The position numbers and the translations under genes were made by a program. From JBKPNZ01 sp046732895 (GTDB lineage: Bacteria > Actinomycetota > Thermoleophilia > Solirubrobacterales > 70-9): a DNA stretch of 64,000 bases. The stretch is from positions 22,947 to 86,946 of the forward strand of contig JBKPNZ010000019.1 of NCBI GenBank assembly GCA_046732895.1, in the 5' to 3' direction. The notes beneath the pieces are model-generated. The model had not been told where the DNA came from. It did no database searches and saw only the letters and a list, made by a program, of their open reading frames with translations. This document shows, piece after piece, positions 40,641 to 48,906 of the stretch (its first letter is position 1; every line of letters begins with the position of its first letter).

Positions 40641-42107
40641 ATGGGCGCGCCTCTGGTGATCGTTTCCAACCGAGGCCCGGCGCAGTTCGAGCGCGACGCC
40701 GACGGAAACCGGGTGATCCAGCGTGGGGGCGGCGGGCTCGTCACCGCGCTGACCGGCCTCGTCTCGCACCGGCGCGCGCTCTGGATCGCGTCGGCGATGA
40801 CCGACGAGGACATCGCCGTGACCAGAGAGGCGCACGGCGGCGCCACCGAAGTCGAGGTTGACGATGTCACCTACGACGTCTGCCTGGTCGAGTCGGACGC
40901 CGACGCCTACGAGCGGTTCTACAACGTGATCGCGAATCCGATCCTGTGGTTCATCCAGCACTACCTCTGGGACCTCTCCAACGCGCCGGACATCCGCCAG
41001 GAGGAGGCCGAGGCGTGGGAGCACGGCTACAAGGTGGTGAACGCGGATATCGCCGAGTCGGTGCTCGAGGCGATCGGCGGGACCGAGTCGCCGCTCGTGA
41101 TGCTCCACGACTACCACCTCTACACCTGTCCCGCCCTGATCCGAGCCGCGCGCCCTGACGTGTTCCTGCACCACTTCGTCCACATCCCGTGGTCGCAGCC
41201 GGACAGCTGGCGGATCCTGCCCGCACGATGGCGCGAGGAGATCTACCGAGGCATGCTCGCCAACGACATCATCGGCTTCCACACGACCTCTTACTGCCGC
41301 AACTTCCTGCAGTGCTGCCGTGAGCTGCTCGAGCTCGAGGTCGACTTCGAGCGCGGCGCCGTGGTGCACGCCGGCGGCGAGACGTGGGTGCGCGCCTACC
41401 CCCTTGGCATCGACGCTGGTCGCCTGGAGCGCGCCGCCGCCTCGAAGGAGGTGCTCGACTACGAGCAGGAGATCCTGCGCCGCCGGCGCGACCACCTGAT
41501 GATCCGCGTCGATCGCGCAGACCTCTCCAAGAACGTACTGCGCGGATTCACCGCCTTCGACATCTTCCTGCAGCAGCATCCGGAGTTCCGCGAGCGCGTG
41601 ACGTTCATCGCTCACCTGCAGCCATCCCGGCAGGACGTCCCCGAGTACGCCGAGTACCTGGAGCGCATCGAGGCGCTGGTGGCAGTCGTGAACCATCGCC
41701 ACGGCACCACGGATTGGATGCCGATCGACCTGCGGATCTACGAGAACTTCCCCGAGGCCGTCGCCCGCTACAAGCAGTTCGACCTGCTGATGGTGAATCC
41801 GATCTTCGACGGGATGAACCTGGTGGCGAAGGAGGCGCCAGCCGTGAACAGGCGCGACGGCGTTCTGATGCTCTCGGAGAACACCGGCGCGCACGAGGAG
41901 CTGGGGGACTGCGCGCTGTCGGTGAACCCCTTCGACATCCAGGAGCAGGCCGACACGATCCACCGGGCACTGACGATGTCGTCCGAGGAACGGGCGCTGC
42001 GTGCCGAACGGCTGCGCGAGATCGTCCGCGGCCGCGACCCCGGGGCCTGGATCGACGAGCAGCTCGCGGACATCCGCGCGAAGCGCGAGCTGGGCGCGCC
42101 CGCGTAG
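40641..42107 (+). CDS. otsA: GT20 glycosyltransferase, trehalose-6-phosphate synthase-like
   Basis: A 488-residue OtsA-type enzyme: NDP-glucose plus glucose-6-phosphate to trehalose-6-phosphate. Motifs are VSNRGPAQF, RGGGGLVTAL, LHDYHLYTCPALIR (substrate-contact His), HHFVHIPWSQPDSWRILP, NDIIGFHTTSYCRNFL, RVDRADLSKNVLRGF (the Arg and Lys that hold the donor phosphate) and FDGMNLVAKEAP (Asp and Glu that bind the sugar). ATG 40641 is chosen by homology. It shares a transcript with treT. No trehalose-6-phosphate phosphatase is adjacent, so it could instead act on another phosphorylated acceptor such as glycerol-3-phosphate. Confidence 0.85.
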   Translation: MGAPLVIVSNRGPAQFERDADGNRVIQRGGGGLVTALTGLVSHRRALWIASAMTDEDIAVTREAHGGATEVEVDDVTYDVCLVESDADAYERFYNVIANPILWFIQHYLWDLSNAPDIRQEEAEAWEHGYKVVNADIAESVLEAIGGTESPLVMLHDYHLYTCPALIRAARPDVFLHHFVHIPWSQPDSWRILPARWREEIYRGMLANDIIGFHTTSYCRNFLQCCRELLELEVDFERGAVVHAGGETWVRAYPLGIDAGRLERAAASKEVLDYEQEILRRRRDHLMIRVDRADLSKNVLRGFTAFDIFLQQHPEFRERVTFIAHLQPSRQDVPEYAEYLERIEALVAVVNHRHGTTDWMPIDLRIYENFPEAVARYKQFDLLMVNPIFDGMNLVAKEAPAVNRRDGVLMLSENTGAHEELGDCALSVNPFDIQEQADTIHRALTMSSEERALRAERLREIVRGRDPGAWIDEQLADIRAKRELGAPA

Positions 42108-42121
42108 GCGACCCGTCCGGC

Positions 42122-43705
42122 TCAGCCGCTCACCCGCACGCGCCGCACGGGCGAGCGCCCGCCCTCGTAGGGATAGCCCGGCTGGCGTGGAACGAAGGCG
42201 CGGAAGCGGTAGGAGCGCTCGCCGGTGGTGGCGTGGAAGCGGTAGCGGCTCGTCCAGCGCCCCCGGGCGTTCGTGTGCCCGTGTCGCAGGCGTAGCCAGC
42301 GACCGTTGGCGCGGGCGCGGAGACTCACCTCCCTGTGCTGGGCCGCCGGGCCTGGAAGGGATACGCGGAACCGGACGCGGTCGCCGTTGTGGAGGGTCCC
42401 GCGGGGCCGGACGCGAAGGCGGGGGCTGGCCGGCACGCGCAGGTGCAGGTACTGCTCGCTTGCTCGCTCCTCGTCGGGCCAATAGGCAATCCTGACGTCG
42501 CGGCTCGGGCGGGCCGGGAGGCGGGCGTCGAAGCGCCCGTGGGCGTCGGTGGTCGGCGTGGCCACGATGCGTTCGGTGGCGCCGTCCACGTGCGGTGTTG
42601 AGGCCACGCAGACCTTGGTGTCGTCCAGGGGCTCGCCTCCGTCAGCCGTCAAGCGGCCGACGACGGAGGGATGGCGACCGTGCGTGAGCCGGTGCGCGCG
42701 GCGGGCTCCCTGAAGACGGGCGTGGATGTGGCCCGGCTGCCCGCCGCCGTCCACCGGGCATTCGTTGTCGATGCGGACGCGTGTCGTCTCGCACCGGGTG
42801 TTGGCGCCGGTCTTCCGCGCGTAGTCCAGCAGGCACGCCCGGATCGAATTCACGCCCTGGTGGAAGGGACGAGCCGCCGTGTTCGCCGCGAACGCGCTCG
42901 TGGCCTCGCGCGGGCAGGGGCGCAGCCGCAGGGCGATCCCGCGTGTGAGCTCACAGCCGAGGTCGCGGCTTCCGGCCGGATCCCCGTTCACCTCCAGGTA
43001 GGCGCGGCGGACGCCCGAGCCACCGTCCGTGCCGGCGACGGCGAGCTGCTCGGAGCCGCGCAGGGTGCGGTTCCCCGTAAGCGGGCCACCGAGCTCCACA
43101 TGCGGCGCCCTCGTGTCGCGGAGTCGCACGGCCACATGGCGAACTGCGATTCGCGCCTTGCGCCCCGGGCCGCACTCGGCATGGCGGCAGCGAAGTCGCG
43201 CCTCGATCCGGGCGGCGGGGCCTTCCCACCGCACGGCATGGGTTGGGCCGGCCGCGTGGCCGACGACGCGCATCGCGCTCGCGGCGGTGTCTGCGCCGGG
43301 CGCCGTGGCCACTTCCGGGACATGCCCGCCCTTGGCGCGGCCGCTCACCCGCATGCGGGCACGGATCAGCTCGGCTCCGTCGGGCACGTCCAGCACCCAG
43401 GATCCCGTCTGCCCGGACGCCGTCGAACTGGCGGCGTGGGTGACCGTGAGGCCGGCGCCGCCCTGCCCGCAGTCCGCGGCGCCGCGGTAATGGTCGGAGG
43501 TGCGCTCGAACGCGAGGTCGGCGTGGCCCGCCCCGAGTCGAGGGTTGCACTGCGCCACGCGGTAGGTGCCGGCCTCGGCCCGGCTGGCCCCGACCAAGAG
43601 GATGAGGATGACCGCGGTGGCGGCGAGCAGCCAGGCCAGCGCGATCGCGGCGCGCGAGAGAGCCGGTCGCTCGAGGTCGTCGGTATGGCGCGTGTCGTCC
43701 TTCAC
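42122..43705 (-). CDS. Secreted protein with Ig-like C-terminal domains, function unknown
   Basis: A 527-residue exported protein. A membrane or signal segment (about 25-50, AAIALAWLLAATAVILILLVGASRAEAG) precedes GTYRVAQCNPRLGAGHADLAFERTSDHY, a concanavalin-like or CBM-type beta domain with paired cysteines (about 55-250), and an Ig-like middle domain (VELGGPLTGNRTLRGSEQLAVAGTDGGSGVR). A carboxypeptidase-regulatory-like repeat region closes the protein (VVGRLTADGGEPLDDTKVCVAS, ATPTTDAHGRFDARL, RGTLHNGDRVRFRVSLPG, HTNARGRWTSRYRF). GTG 43705 has GAGGAG seven bases upstream. It probably binds surface polymers. It is second in an operon with the Pro-rich protein at 43722-44225. Confidence 0.7.
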   Translation of the reverse strand: MKDDTRHTDDLERPALSRAAIALAWLLAATAVILILLVGASRAEAGTYRVAQCNPRLGAGHADLAFERTSDHYRGAADCGQGGAGLTVTHAASSTASGQTGSWVLDVPDGAELIRARMRVSGRAKGGHVPEVATAPGADTAASAMRVVGHAAGPTHAVRWEGPAARIEARLRCRHAECGPGRKARIAVRHVAVRLRDTRAPHVELGGPLTGNRTLRGSEQLAVAGTDGGSGVRRAYLEVNGDPAGSRDLGCELTRGIALRLRPCPREATSAFAANTAARPFHQGVNSIRACLLDYARKTGANTRCETTRVRIDNECPVDGGGQPGHIHARLQGARRAHRLTHGRHPSVVGRLTADGGEPLDDTKVCVASTPHVDGATERIVATPTTDAHGRFDARLPARPSRDVRIAYWPDEERASEQYLHLRVPASPRLRVRPRGTLHNGDRVRFRVSLPGPAAQHREVSLRARANGRWLRLRHGHTNARGRWTSRYRFHATTGERSYRFRAFVPRQPGYPYEGGRSPVRRVRVSG

Positions 43706-43721
43706 CTCGGTGCTCCTCTCA

Positions 43722-44225
43722 TCAGCGCTCGAATCCGAATTCCGGCGCTCGGTTGGGGTGGTCGGCCTGCGGGGGTGGCGGCGGCTGGGGCGGCGGCGAG
43801 GAGGTTGCTGCGGGCGCAGGTGGCGGCGGAGTGGGCGGGACCGCCGACGGCGAGGCCGGGGCGGGCGCCGGGGCGCTGGCGAGCAGGGAGGAGGAGGAGG
43901 TCTCCTGCTCGCGCGAGGAATCGCCCCGGCGCCGTGGCCTGCGGTCATTACCGCGCGTGGGAGCTGGCGAGGGCTTTGCGCGGCGCTCACGCTCGGCCGG
44001 GCGCCGACCCGGCGGCCGCGAGGACGGGTGGGAATCGTGCTCGAGGGTCGGCCGTTGCGCCGGTGTCCCGAATGCGACGCGTGGGAGACCGACGTCCGAC
44101 GGGACCGCCGGCGGGTCGGGGGGACGGAGAAGCCCGGGCAGGCTCGTCGCGAGCGCTACGACGCCGGCCGCACCGGCTGCCAGCCGGGCGACGTTCTGCC
44201 ACCGGATGCGCTTGAGCGTGCCCAT
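43722..44225 (-). CDS. Membrane-anchored proline-rich protein
   Basis: A 167-residue protein. MGTLKRIRWQNVARLAAGAAGVVALATSLPGLL gives a basic start and one membrane helix. The rest is disordered: RPPDPPAVPSDVG, then Arg/Ser-rich segments, and Pro/Ala-rich runs near the C-terminus ending HPNRAPEFGFER. It could span the cell wall as a tether. ATG 44225 is preferred over the longer frame from 44324, which would overlap the rpsF start. Composition alone gives no function. It precedes the secreted Ig-like protein by 16 bases. Confidence 0.6.
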   Translation of the reverse strand: MGTLKRIRWQNVARLAAGAAGVVALATSLPGLLRPPDPPAVPSDVGLPRVAFGTPAQRPTLEHDSHPSSRPPGRRPAERERRAKPSPAPTRGNDRRPRRRGDSSREQETSSSSLLASAPAPAPASPSAVPPTPPPPAPAATSSPPPQPPPPPQADHPNRAPEFGFER

Positions 44226-44293
44226 CGCCCGGTACAAGCCCGTCGCGTCCCACCGCGCCCCCCGCCAGATGGGGCCGCACGAACGAGGGCCGC

Positions 44294-44299
44294 TATAGT
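44294..44299 (+). promoter_or_regulatory. Probable -10 box of the rpsF operon
   Basis: TATAGT lies 12 bases before the rpsF ATG, so the 5' leader would be only about five bases. Confidence 0.45.
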
Positions 44300-44311
44300 C
44301 GCCCGCCGTCG

Positions 44312-44884
44312 ATGACTGCCCCAACGCCTGAATACGAGCTCGTCCTCATGCTCGATCCGGAGGTCCCGGACGAGCAGCGGGACCAAATTGCCGCCGACGC
44401 CCGGAAGCGGATCGAATCCGCGGGCGGACTCAAGAGCGACAGCGCCTGGGGCATGCGCAAGCTGGCCTACGAGATCCGCCAGCGCACGGAGGCCGACTAC
44501 CGCTTCTTCCGGTTCGAGACGGGCGGCAGCCTGCTCGACGACCTCAACCACAACCTCAAGATCGCCGACGGCGTCCTGCGCTTCCGCATCTTCAAGGTGG
44601 ATCCGCGCTCGCCGGTGATCGTGCCTCCGCCGCCCACGCCGCTGGCGTCGAGCACGCCCTCACGCGGGCCGCGCCGCGGCGACGATCGCCAGCGCCGCGA
44701 CGGGCCGCCCCGCGGACCGCGTCGCGAGGAGGAGCCGGCCGCGGAGCCTGCCGCTCCGGTCGCCGTCGCCGAGCCCGAGGCTCCTGCCGCGGAATCTCCG
44801 GAGGCGGCACCGCAAGCGCCCGTGGAAGTGCCCGCCGAGGGCGACGCAGGGACGGCCGAGGCCGCTCCGGACGAGAGCGCCTGA
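44312..44884 (+). CDS. rpsF: 30S ribosomal protein S6 with long C-terminal extension
   Basis: Residues 1-100 are a normal S6 (YELVLMLDPEVPDEQRDQIAADARKRIE, GMRKLAYEIRQRTEADYRFFRFE, LNHNLKIADGVLRFRIFKVD), which pairs with S18 on the 30S platform. Residues about 105-190 form a low-complexity tail: first basic and Arg/Pro-rich, then Ala/Pro/Glu-rich and acidic. Standard S6 is 95-135 residues. ATG 44312 follows a -10 box with almost no leader. It heads the rpsF-ssb-rpsR-rplI cluster, with a 132-base gap to ssb that contains a GTTCTC/GAGAAC hairpin. Confidence 0.93.
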   Translation: MTAPTPEYELVLMLDPEVPDEQRDQIAADARKRIESAGGLKSDSAWGMRKLAYEIRQRTEADYRFFRFETGGSLLDDLNHNLKIADGVLRFRIFKVDPRSPVIVPPPPTPLASSTPSRGPRRGDDRQRRDGPPRGPRREEEPAAEPAAPVAVAEPEAPAAESPEAAPQAPVEVPAEGDAGTAEAAPDESA

Positions 44885-45016
44885 GCGCCCGGCGCAAGCC
44901 GCGGGCTCCTCACTCCGCTATTTCCGCATTCTCAGTTCTCGGGGGGAGAGAACGCGCCGTTCGCGTCCTTAGACTGGGAAATCGATAACGAGCTTTACGA
45001 AGGGACTGGTTTTCAA

Positions 45017-45487
45017 GTGGCAGCCTCCAACATCAACAGGGTCATCGTCACCGGCAACCTGACGAAGGACCCCGAGCTGCGCAGCACGAATGCGGGCACC
45101 GCGATCTGCAAGCTGCGGATCGCCGTGAACACCCGCCGCAAGGACTCCGCGAGCGGCGACTGGGTCGACAAGCCGAACTACTTCGACGTCACCGTGTGGG
45201 GCGCGCAGGGCGAGAACTGCGCCACCTACCTGAAGAAGGGGCGCCCGGTGGCCATCGATGGCCGCCTCGAGTGGCGCGAGTGGGATGCAAGCGACGGTTC
45301 GGGCAAGCGCCAGGCGGTCGAGATCATCGCTGACACCGTCCAGTTCCTGGGCAGCCGCGATGGTTCCTCCGGTGGCAACGGCAACGGCTTCGCCGCCGAG
45401 TCCGACGTCCCCGCCGACACGTCCGACTTCCAGACCGCGGATGTCAGCGGCAGCGGCGGCGGCTCGGACGACGACATTCCGTTCTAG
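45017..45487 (+). CDS. ssb: Single-stranded DNA-binding protein
   Basis: A 156-residue SSB. The OB-fold covers residues 1-110 (NRVIVTGNLTKDPELRST, CKLRIAVNTRRKD, NYFDVTVWGAQGENCATYLKKGRPVAIDGRLEWREW, VEIIADTVQFLG), then a Gly/Ser-rich linker and the acidic tip SDDDIPF that recruits repair and replication partners. GTG 45017 has GAAGGGA upstream. A TAGACT box (44970-44975) offers an internal promoter with a 41-base leader. It lies between rpsF and rpsR as in most bacteria. Confidence 0.95.
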   Translation: MAASNINRVIVTGNLTKDPELRSTNAGTAICKLRIAVNTRRKDSASGDWVDKPNYFDVTVWGAQGENCATYLKKGRPVAIDGRLEWREWDASDGSGKRQAVEIIADTVQFLGSRDGSSGGNGNGFAAESDVPADTSDFQTADVSGSGGGSDDDIPF

Positions 45488-45564
45488 ACCGGCCGGCATC
45501 GGGCCAGTGATACCGGGCCGCGGGGCCACGGCTCCGGCGGCCCTCTATCATCCTCCGTCGCCCG

Positions 45565-45834
45565 ATGCCCAGGCCACAGCCACAACAGCAGCAGCGCCCC
45601 GGCGGCCGCCGCCGTCGCGGACCGGAGCGCATCCGTCCGCGCAAGTACACGCGGATCAACGTCGAGGCAATCGACTACAAGGACCTCGGCACGCTGCGGC
45701 GCTTCATCTCGGATCGCGGCAAGGTCCGCTCGCGCAGGGTGACGGGCCTTTCGCGTAAGCACCAGCAGCAGCTCGCGCTTGCCGTGAAGCGCGCTCGCGA
45801 AATCGCACTGCTGCCGTACGTCGGCGAGCGCTGA
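45565..45834 (+). CDS. rpsR: 30S ribosomal protein S18
   Basis: An 89-residue S18. The N-terminus is Gln/Arg-rich (PRPQPQQQQRPGGRRRRG), followed by the conserved RPRKYTRINVEAIDYKDLGTLRRFISDRGKV, TGLSRKHQQQLALAVKRAREIALLPYV. No Cys-based zinc site is present, so it is the zinc-independent form. It binds S6 and 16S rRNA. TATCAT lies 13 bases before ATG 45565 and may give an additional promoter. It is followed by rplI after ten bases. Confidence 0.95.
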   Translation: MPRPQPQQQQRPGGRRRRGPERIRPRKYTRINVEAIDYKDLGTLRRFISDRGKVRSRRVTGLSRKHQQQLALAVKRAREIALLPYVGER

Positions 45835-45844
45835 GGGCAGCCGC

Positions 45845-46297
45845 GTGGCGCAGGCGATCCTGCTCAAGGACGTCGAGAACCTCGGCGAGGCGGGTCAGGC
45901 GGTCGATGTCTCCCCCGGGTACCTCCGCAACTACCTGGTTCCGCGCAAGCTCGCGCAGCCCGCAACCCAGGCGTCGCTCGAGGAGGCTCAGCGCCGCCGC
46001 GAGGCCGCAGAGCGTGCGGCCAAGGAAGCGGAGGAGCGCGCGGGCGAGACCGCTGCCCTGCTCGCGAAGACCGTGCTCACGATTCAGCATCGCGCGGGCG
46101 AGGATGGCAAGCTCTTCGGGTCGGTGACCAACGCCGAGATCGCGGACGCGATCAGCGAGGCCCGCGGCCTTCGCATCGACCGCAAGAAGGTCCGCCTGGA
46201 GGAGCCGATTCGCGAGGTCGGCACCTACATGGTCGAGATCGAGGTCGCCGGCGGCGCCACCGCCAAGGTCAAGACGATCGTCGCCGAAGAGCGGTAG
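45845..46297 (+). CDS. rplI: 50S ribosomal protein L9
   Basis: A 150-residue L9 with the standard two-domain layout: N-terminal AQAILLKDVENLGEAGQAVDVSPGYLRNYLVPRKLA, the long connecting helix (LEEAQRRREAAERAAKEAEERAG) and the C-terminal domain LFGSVTNAEIADAISEARGLRIDRKKVRLEEPIREVGTY. GTG 45845 has GAGGGC upstream and lies ten bases after rpsR. It ends the ribosomal cluster. dnaB, usually next, is displaced by 2.6 kb of minus-strand genes. Confidence 0.95.
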   Translation: MAQAILLKDVENLGEAGQAVDVSPGYLRNYLVPRKLAQPATQASLEEAQRRREAAERAAKEAEERAGETAALLAKTVLTIQHRAGEDGKLFGSVTNAEIADAISEARGLRIDRKKVRLEEPIREVGTYMVEIEVAGGATAKVKTIVAEER

Positions 46298-46336
46298 GGC
46301 AGAGCCGCGTGGCGCGGCCCCACCCTCGCGAACGTC

Positions 46337-46900
46337 TCAGCCCACTCGCGCCACGTAGCGCTCGTGGATCGCGTCCCAGCCCTCGTTCTTGACGAGGTCG
46401 ACGGCCTCCCCCGCAAGCGCCTTCGCAAGGGCATCCAGGTGCCAATGCCAGCCGGCGAGTGTTCTCGTGAGGGCGCCGTCGGGCAGCTCGCCGGTCGACG
46501 TGAAGCGCAGGTTGGTGGTGGCGCCGTCGGCGTCGAGCTCCCAGCGCAGGACGACGTCGGCCTTTGGCCATTCAGATGACCAGTCGACCACCTCGCCCGG
46601 CTTCCCGGTCCCCCAGACGCCCCTCAGCTCGAGCAGGCGCGGGGCCTCGAGCTCGCTGATCGTCCCTTCCATGATCGCGCCGGTGCCGTCCTCCATCGTG
46701 TTGAGCCAGCGCAGGACAAACCGCCCGCCCTCGACAAGATCGACGTCGGCGTTTCCCCACCACCCGATGAGCTCATCGGGCTGGGTGATAGCCGCCCAGA
46801 CGGTTTCGATCGGATGATCGAGGCGACGCTCGTAGCGGAGGACGTGCCGGTCGCCCTGCATCTCAAGCGTGCCGTCAACGGTGGTCGGTGCGTTCGTCAT
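46337..46900 (-). CDS. SRPBCC (AHSA1-like) domain protein
   Basis: A 187-residue START-like helix-grip protein. DRHVLRYERRLDHPIETVWAAITQPDELIGWWG is the signature N-terminus, followed by GGRFVLRWLN, LLELRGVWG, and the C-terminal helix LAGWHWHLDALAKALAG. This class binds small hydrophobic ligands, and paired with an ArsR regulator is a common arrangement of unknown physiological role. ATG 46900 overlaps the ArsR gene stop (ATGA), so both are made from one message. Confidence 0.9.
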   Translation of the reverse strand: MTNAPTTVDGTLEMQGDRHVLRYERRLDHPIETVWAAITQPDELIGWWGNADVDLVEGGRFVLRWLNTMEDGTGAIMEGTISELEAPRLLELRGVWGTGKPGEVVDWSSEWPKADVVLRWELDADGATTNLRFTSTGELPDGALTRTLAGWHWHLDALAKALAGEAVDLVKNEGWDAIHERYVARVG

Positions 46901-47223
46901 GGTGCCTTTCCCTTTCCCTTCGCCTTCTCGTCAAGGTGCGCCTCGAGCGCGTCGAGCTTTTGCGACCAGAGTTGCCGGTAGGGCTCGATCCACTCGCCGA
47001 TCTCCGCGATCGGAGCGGGCCTGAGCTCGTACAGCCGGCGCTGGCCGTCGGGCCGCGCATCCACGAGATTCGCCTCGCGGAGGATCCGCAGATGCTTCGA
47101 GACCCCCGGCTGGCTCAGTCCGAGGACCTCGACCAGCTCGCCGACGTGGTGGGGTCGCTCCCGGAGCAGATCCAGGATCCGCCGACGGGAGGGCTCGGCC
47201 AGAACCTCAAAGGTCGTTTCCAT
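46897..47223 (-). CDS. ArsR-family transcriptional regulator
   Basis: A 108-residue winged-helix repressor. The recognition region is LAEPSRRRILDLLRERPHHVGELVEVLGLSQPGVSKHLRILREANLVDARPDGQRRLYELRP; no metal-binding Cys box (ELCVCDL-type) is present, so it is not an arsenic sensor. It should bind the AT-rich region just upstream (47224-47270), which holds GCTAT (47244-47248) and ATAGC (47257-47261) as an inverted repeat. It probably represses its own operon with the SRPBCC protein. Confidence 0.9.
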   Translation of the reverse strand: METTFEVLAEPSRRRILDLLRERPHHVGELVEVLGLSQPGVSKHLRILREANLVDARPDGQRRLYELRPAPIAEIGEWIEPYRQLWSQKLDALEAHLDEKAKGKGKAP

Positions 47224-47243
47224 GGAGAAAGCATAACCGATCA

Positions 47244-47261
47244 GCTATATGTTCGGATAGC
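47244..47261 (-). promoter_or_regulatory. Candidate ArsR-type operator
   Basis: GCTAT (47244-47248) and ATAGC (47257-47261) form an inverted repeat in an AT-rich patch that stands out from the GC-rich surroundings, 20-40 bases upstream of the regulator's ATG. Position and base composition suit an autoregulatory operator. Confidence 0.4.
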
Positions 47262-47284
47262 AATATACGTTCCGGCTTGAGGAG

Positions 47285-48742
47285 TCACCCGAGATGGCGG
47301 AGCGCCGGCCATTCCTCGGACCACGGGCGGCGGGGCCCTCGGCAGACGAATACGCGTGTGCCCTGCTCGTCGTTGTCGATGTCGGCACCGTTGTCGATCC
47401 GGCCCGCTACGCCGCAGCTGCGGAGATTCCGCGCCATCTCGTGGCTCCCCAGGCCAACCGTGATCACCGGCTTGCTGTCGTTCGGGGGCGGCCCCCAGTC
47501 GCCGAAGGCGTTGTGTCCGCTGTATGCCTGCGGCAGCCCAAGAGCTGGGCCAAATCGATCGATGGCGCCCGCCTCGCCGTAGTTCCCGGTGAGGATGACG
47601 GCGCCGTTGGCCGTTGGTAAGCCTCGATACACATGCGCCACGGTGTCGGCGAACTCCGGCCAGCCGATGGTCTCGCCGACGTCTCCGTTCACTGCGACCA
47701 CCGGGCCGGCGCTCGTCGTGGGGAGCACGGGCAGCGAAATGGTCCCGCCGATCAGGGCGCTCGCGGCGATCGCGGTGATCAGCGCCGCGCGGCGGGCCTT
47801 CCGTCGTCCGCGCTCGAGCCAGCCATCGACCGCGACGGCCCCCGCTCCGATGAGGGCCGGAAGGAGGCCCGCGAGGTAGTACGGCTTGCCGCCGGTCGCC
47901 ATGAAGACGATTGCGAGCACGACCCAGGCCCACGCCAGGAACCGGAACTGGCGAACGGCGGGATCGCGAAACAGGCGCACCAGTCCGGCGATCCACACCG
48001 GAGCGAGGAATGGACTAACGAGCAGGAGCTGGAACGGGACAATCGCCCACCACGGCTCGGAGCTCGTCGAGTTGCCTGCGGCGATCGAGCGCGAGACATC
48101 GATCTGCGGCCAGCCGTGATCGGCCTGCCAGATGAGCCACGGCGACCACAGGAGGACAGCGATCGCCGCGCCCGACCAGACATACGGGTTTCGGAGCAGG
48201 TGCCGCGGACCGGACACGACCACCCCTGCGAGGAGCCCCAGTGCGAGGAATGCGGGCAACGGCTTGTTCATAAGCCCGACCCCGAGGACGACGCCCGCGA
48301 GGAGCCACAGCCTGTCCTCGCCACGACGCAAGGCCCGGATTGCGAGCCAGGTGACGGCGGTCCATACGAGCAGGTCGAAGGTCGAGGTGCTCAGCAAGTG
48401 TCCGCTGAACAGCACGATGACCCCGACGGCGGCGCACGCGGCCGCCACCCGCTCGGCGCGGGGGCGCCCGCCCAACTCACGCGCCAGCAGACCCGTCAGC
48501 AGGACCGTGGTGCCCGCGGCGAAGGCCGACGGGAGCCGGAGCATCGTCAGCGAATCCGGCGCGAGCTCACTCATGGCGCGTGCGATCAAGGGAACGAATG
48601 GGCCCTGGTCGGCGTACGCCCAATCGAGATGCTGGCCCGCGGCCAGGAAGTACAGCTCGTCGCGGTGGTATCCGTAGCCCGACGCGAACGCGACCAGCAC
48701 GACGACCACGGTCCCGGCGATCAGTCCAACGGCCCGGTTCAT
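47285..48742 (-). CDS. GT39-family (PMT/ArnT-like) membrane glycosyltransferase
   Basis: A 485-residue multi-pass protein with about ten to eleven helices. The first extracytoplasmic loop has GYHRDELYFLAAGQHLDWAYADQGPFVPLIAR, carrying the acidic residues that GT39 enzymes use for catalysis. The next loops show the usual GHLLSTSTFDLLVWT and NPYVWSGAAIAVLLWSPWLIWQADHGWPQ. Donors are polyprenyl-phosphate sugars and acceptors are proteins or lipids. ATG 48742 (MNRAVGLIAG) is preferred because the upstream frame is not hydrophobic or conserved. It is divergent from dnaB and upstream of arsR on the same strand. Confidence 0.85.
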   Translation of the reverse strand: MNRAVGLIAGTVVVVLVAFASGYGYHRDELYFLAAGQHLDWAYADQGPFVPLIARAMSELAPDSLTMLRLPSAFAAGTTVLLTGLLARELGGRPRAERVAAACAAVGVIVLFSGHLLSTSTFDLLVWTAVTWLAIRALRRGEDRLWLLAGVVLGVGLMNKPLPAFLALGLLAGVVVSGPRHLLRNPYVWSGAAIAVLLWSPWLIWQADHGWPQIDVSRSIAAGNSTSSEPWWAIVPFQLLLVSPFLAPVWIAGLVRLFRDPAVRQFRFLAWAWVVLAIVFMATGGKPYYLAGLLPALIGAGAVAVDGWLERGRRKARRAALITAIAASALIGGTISLPVLPTTSAGPVVAVNGDVGETIGWPEFADTVAHVYRGLPTANGAVILTGNYGEAGAIDRFGPALGLPQAYSGHNAFGDWGPPPNDSKPVITVGLGSHEMARNLRSCGVAGRIDNGADIDNDEQGTRVFVCRGPRRPWSEEWPALRHLG

Positions 48743-48894
48743 GCGCTCAACGGATATCGAATCCGCTCGGACATCCGCGACCCGGCTGGCTGCACTTCCC
48801 GCAAAACCGGACTTCACCTCCTGCGGCCACGGCGTGCCTGTGATTCCATCGACGCGGGACCCAGGAAGCCGCCTTCTGCCGCCGGATCGGGGCG

Positions 48895-48900
48895 GATACT
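48895..48900 (+). promoter_or_regulatory. Probable -10 box of a leaderless promoter for dnaB
   Basis: GATACT ends six bases before ATG 48907; no ribosome binding site is seen. Confidence 0.45.
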
Positions 48901-48906
48901 CGGCCG

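Noticed and set aside
46303..46320. GCCGCG-TGG-CGCGGC hairpin between rplI and the SRPBCC gene as a terminator
   Set aside because: Only six base pairs and no T-tract; short GC palindromes are expected by chance at this base composition.
47241..47996. 251-codon minus-strand frame overlapping the GT39 gene
   Set aside because: Out of frame with the membrane protein, Arg-rich and motif-free; shadow.
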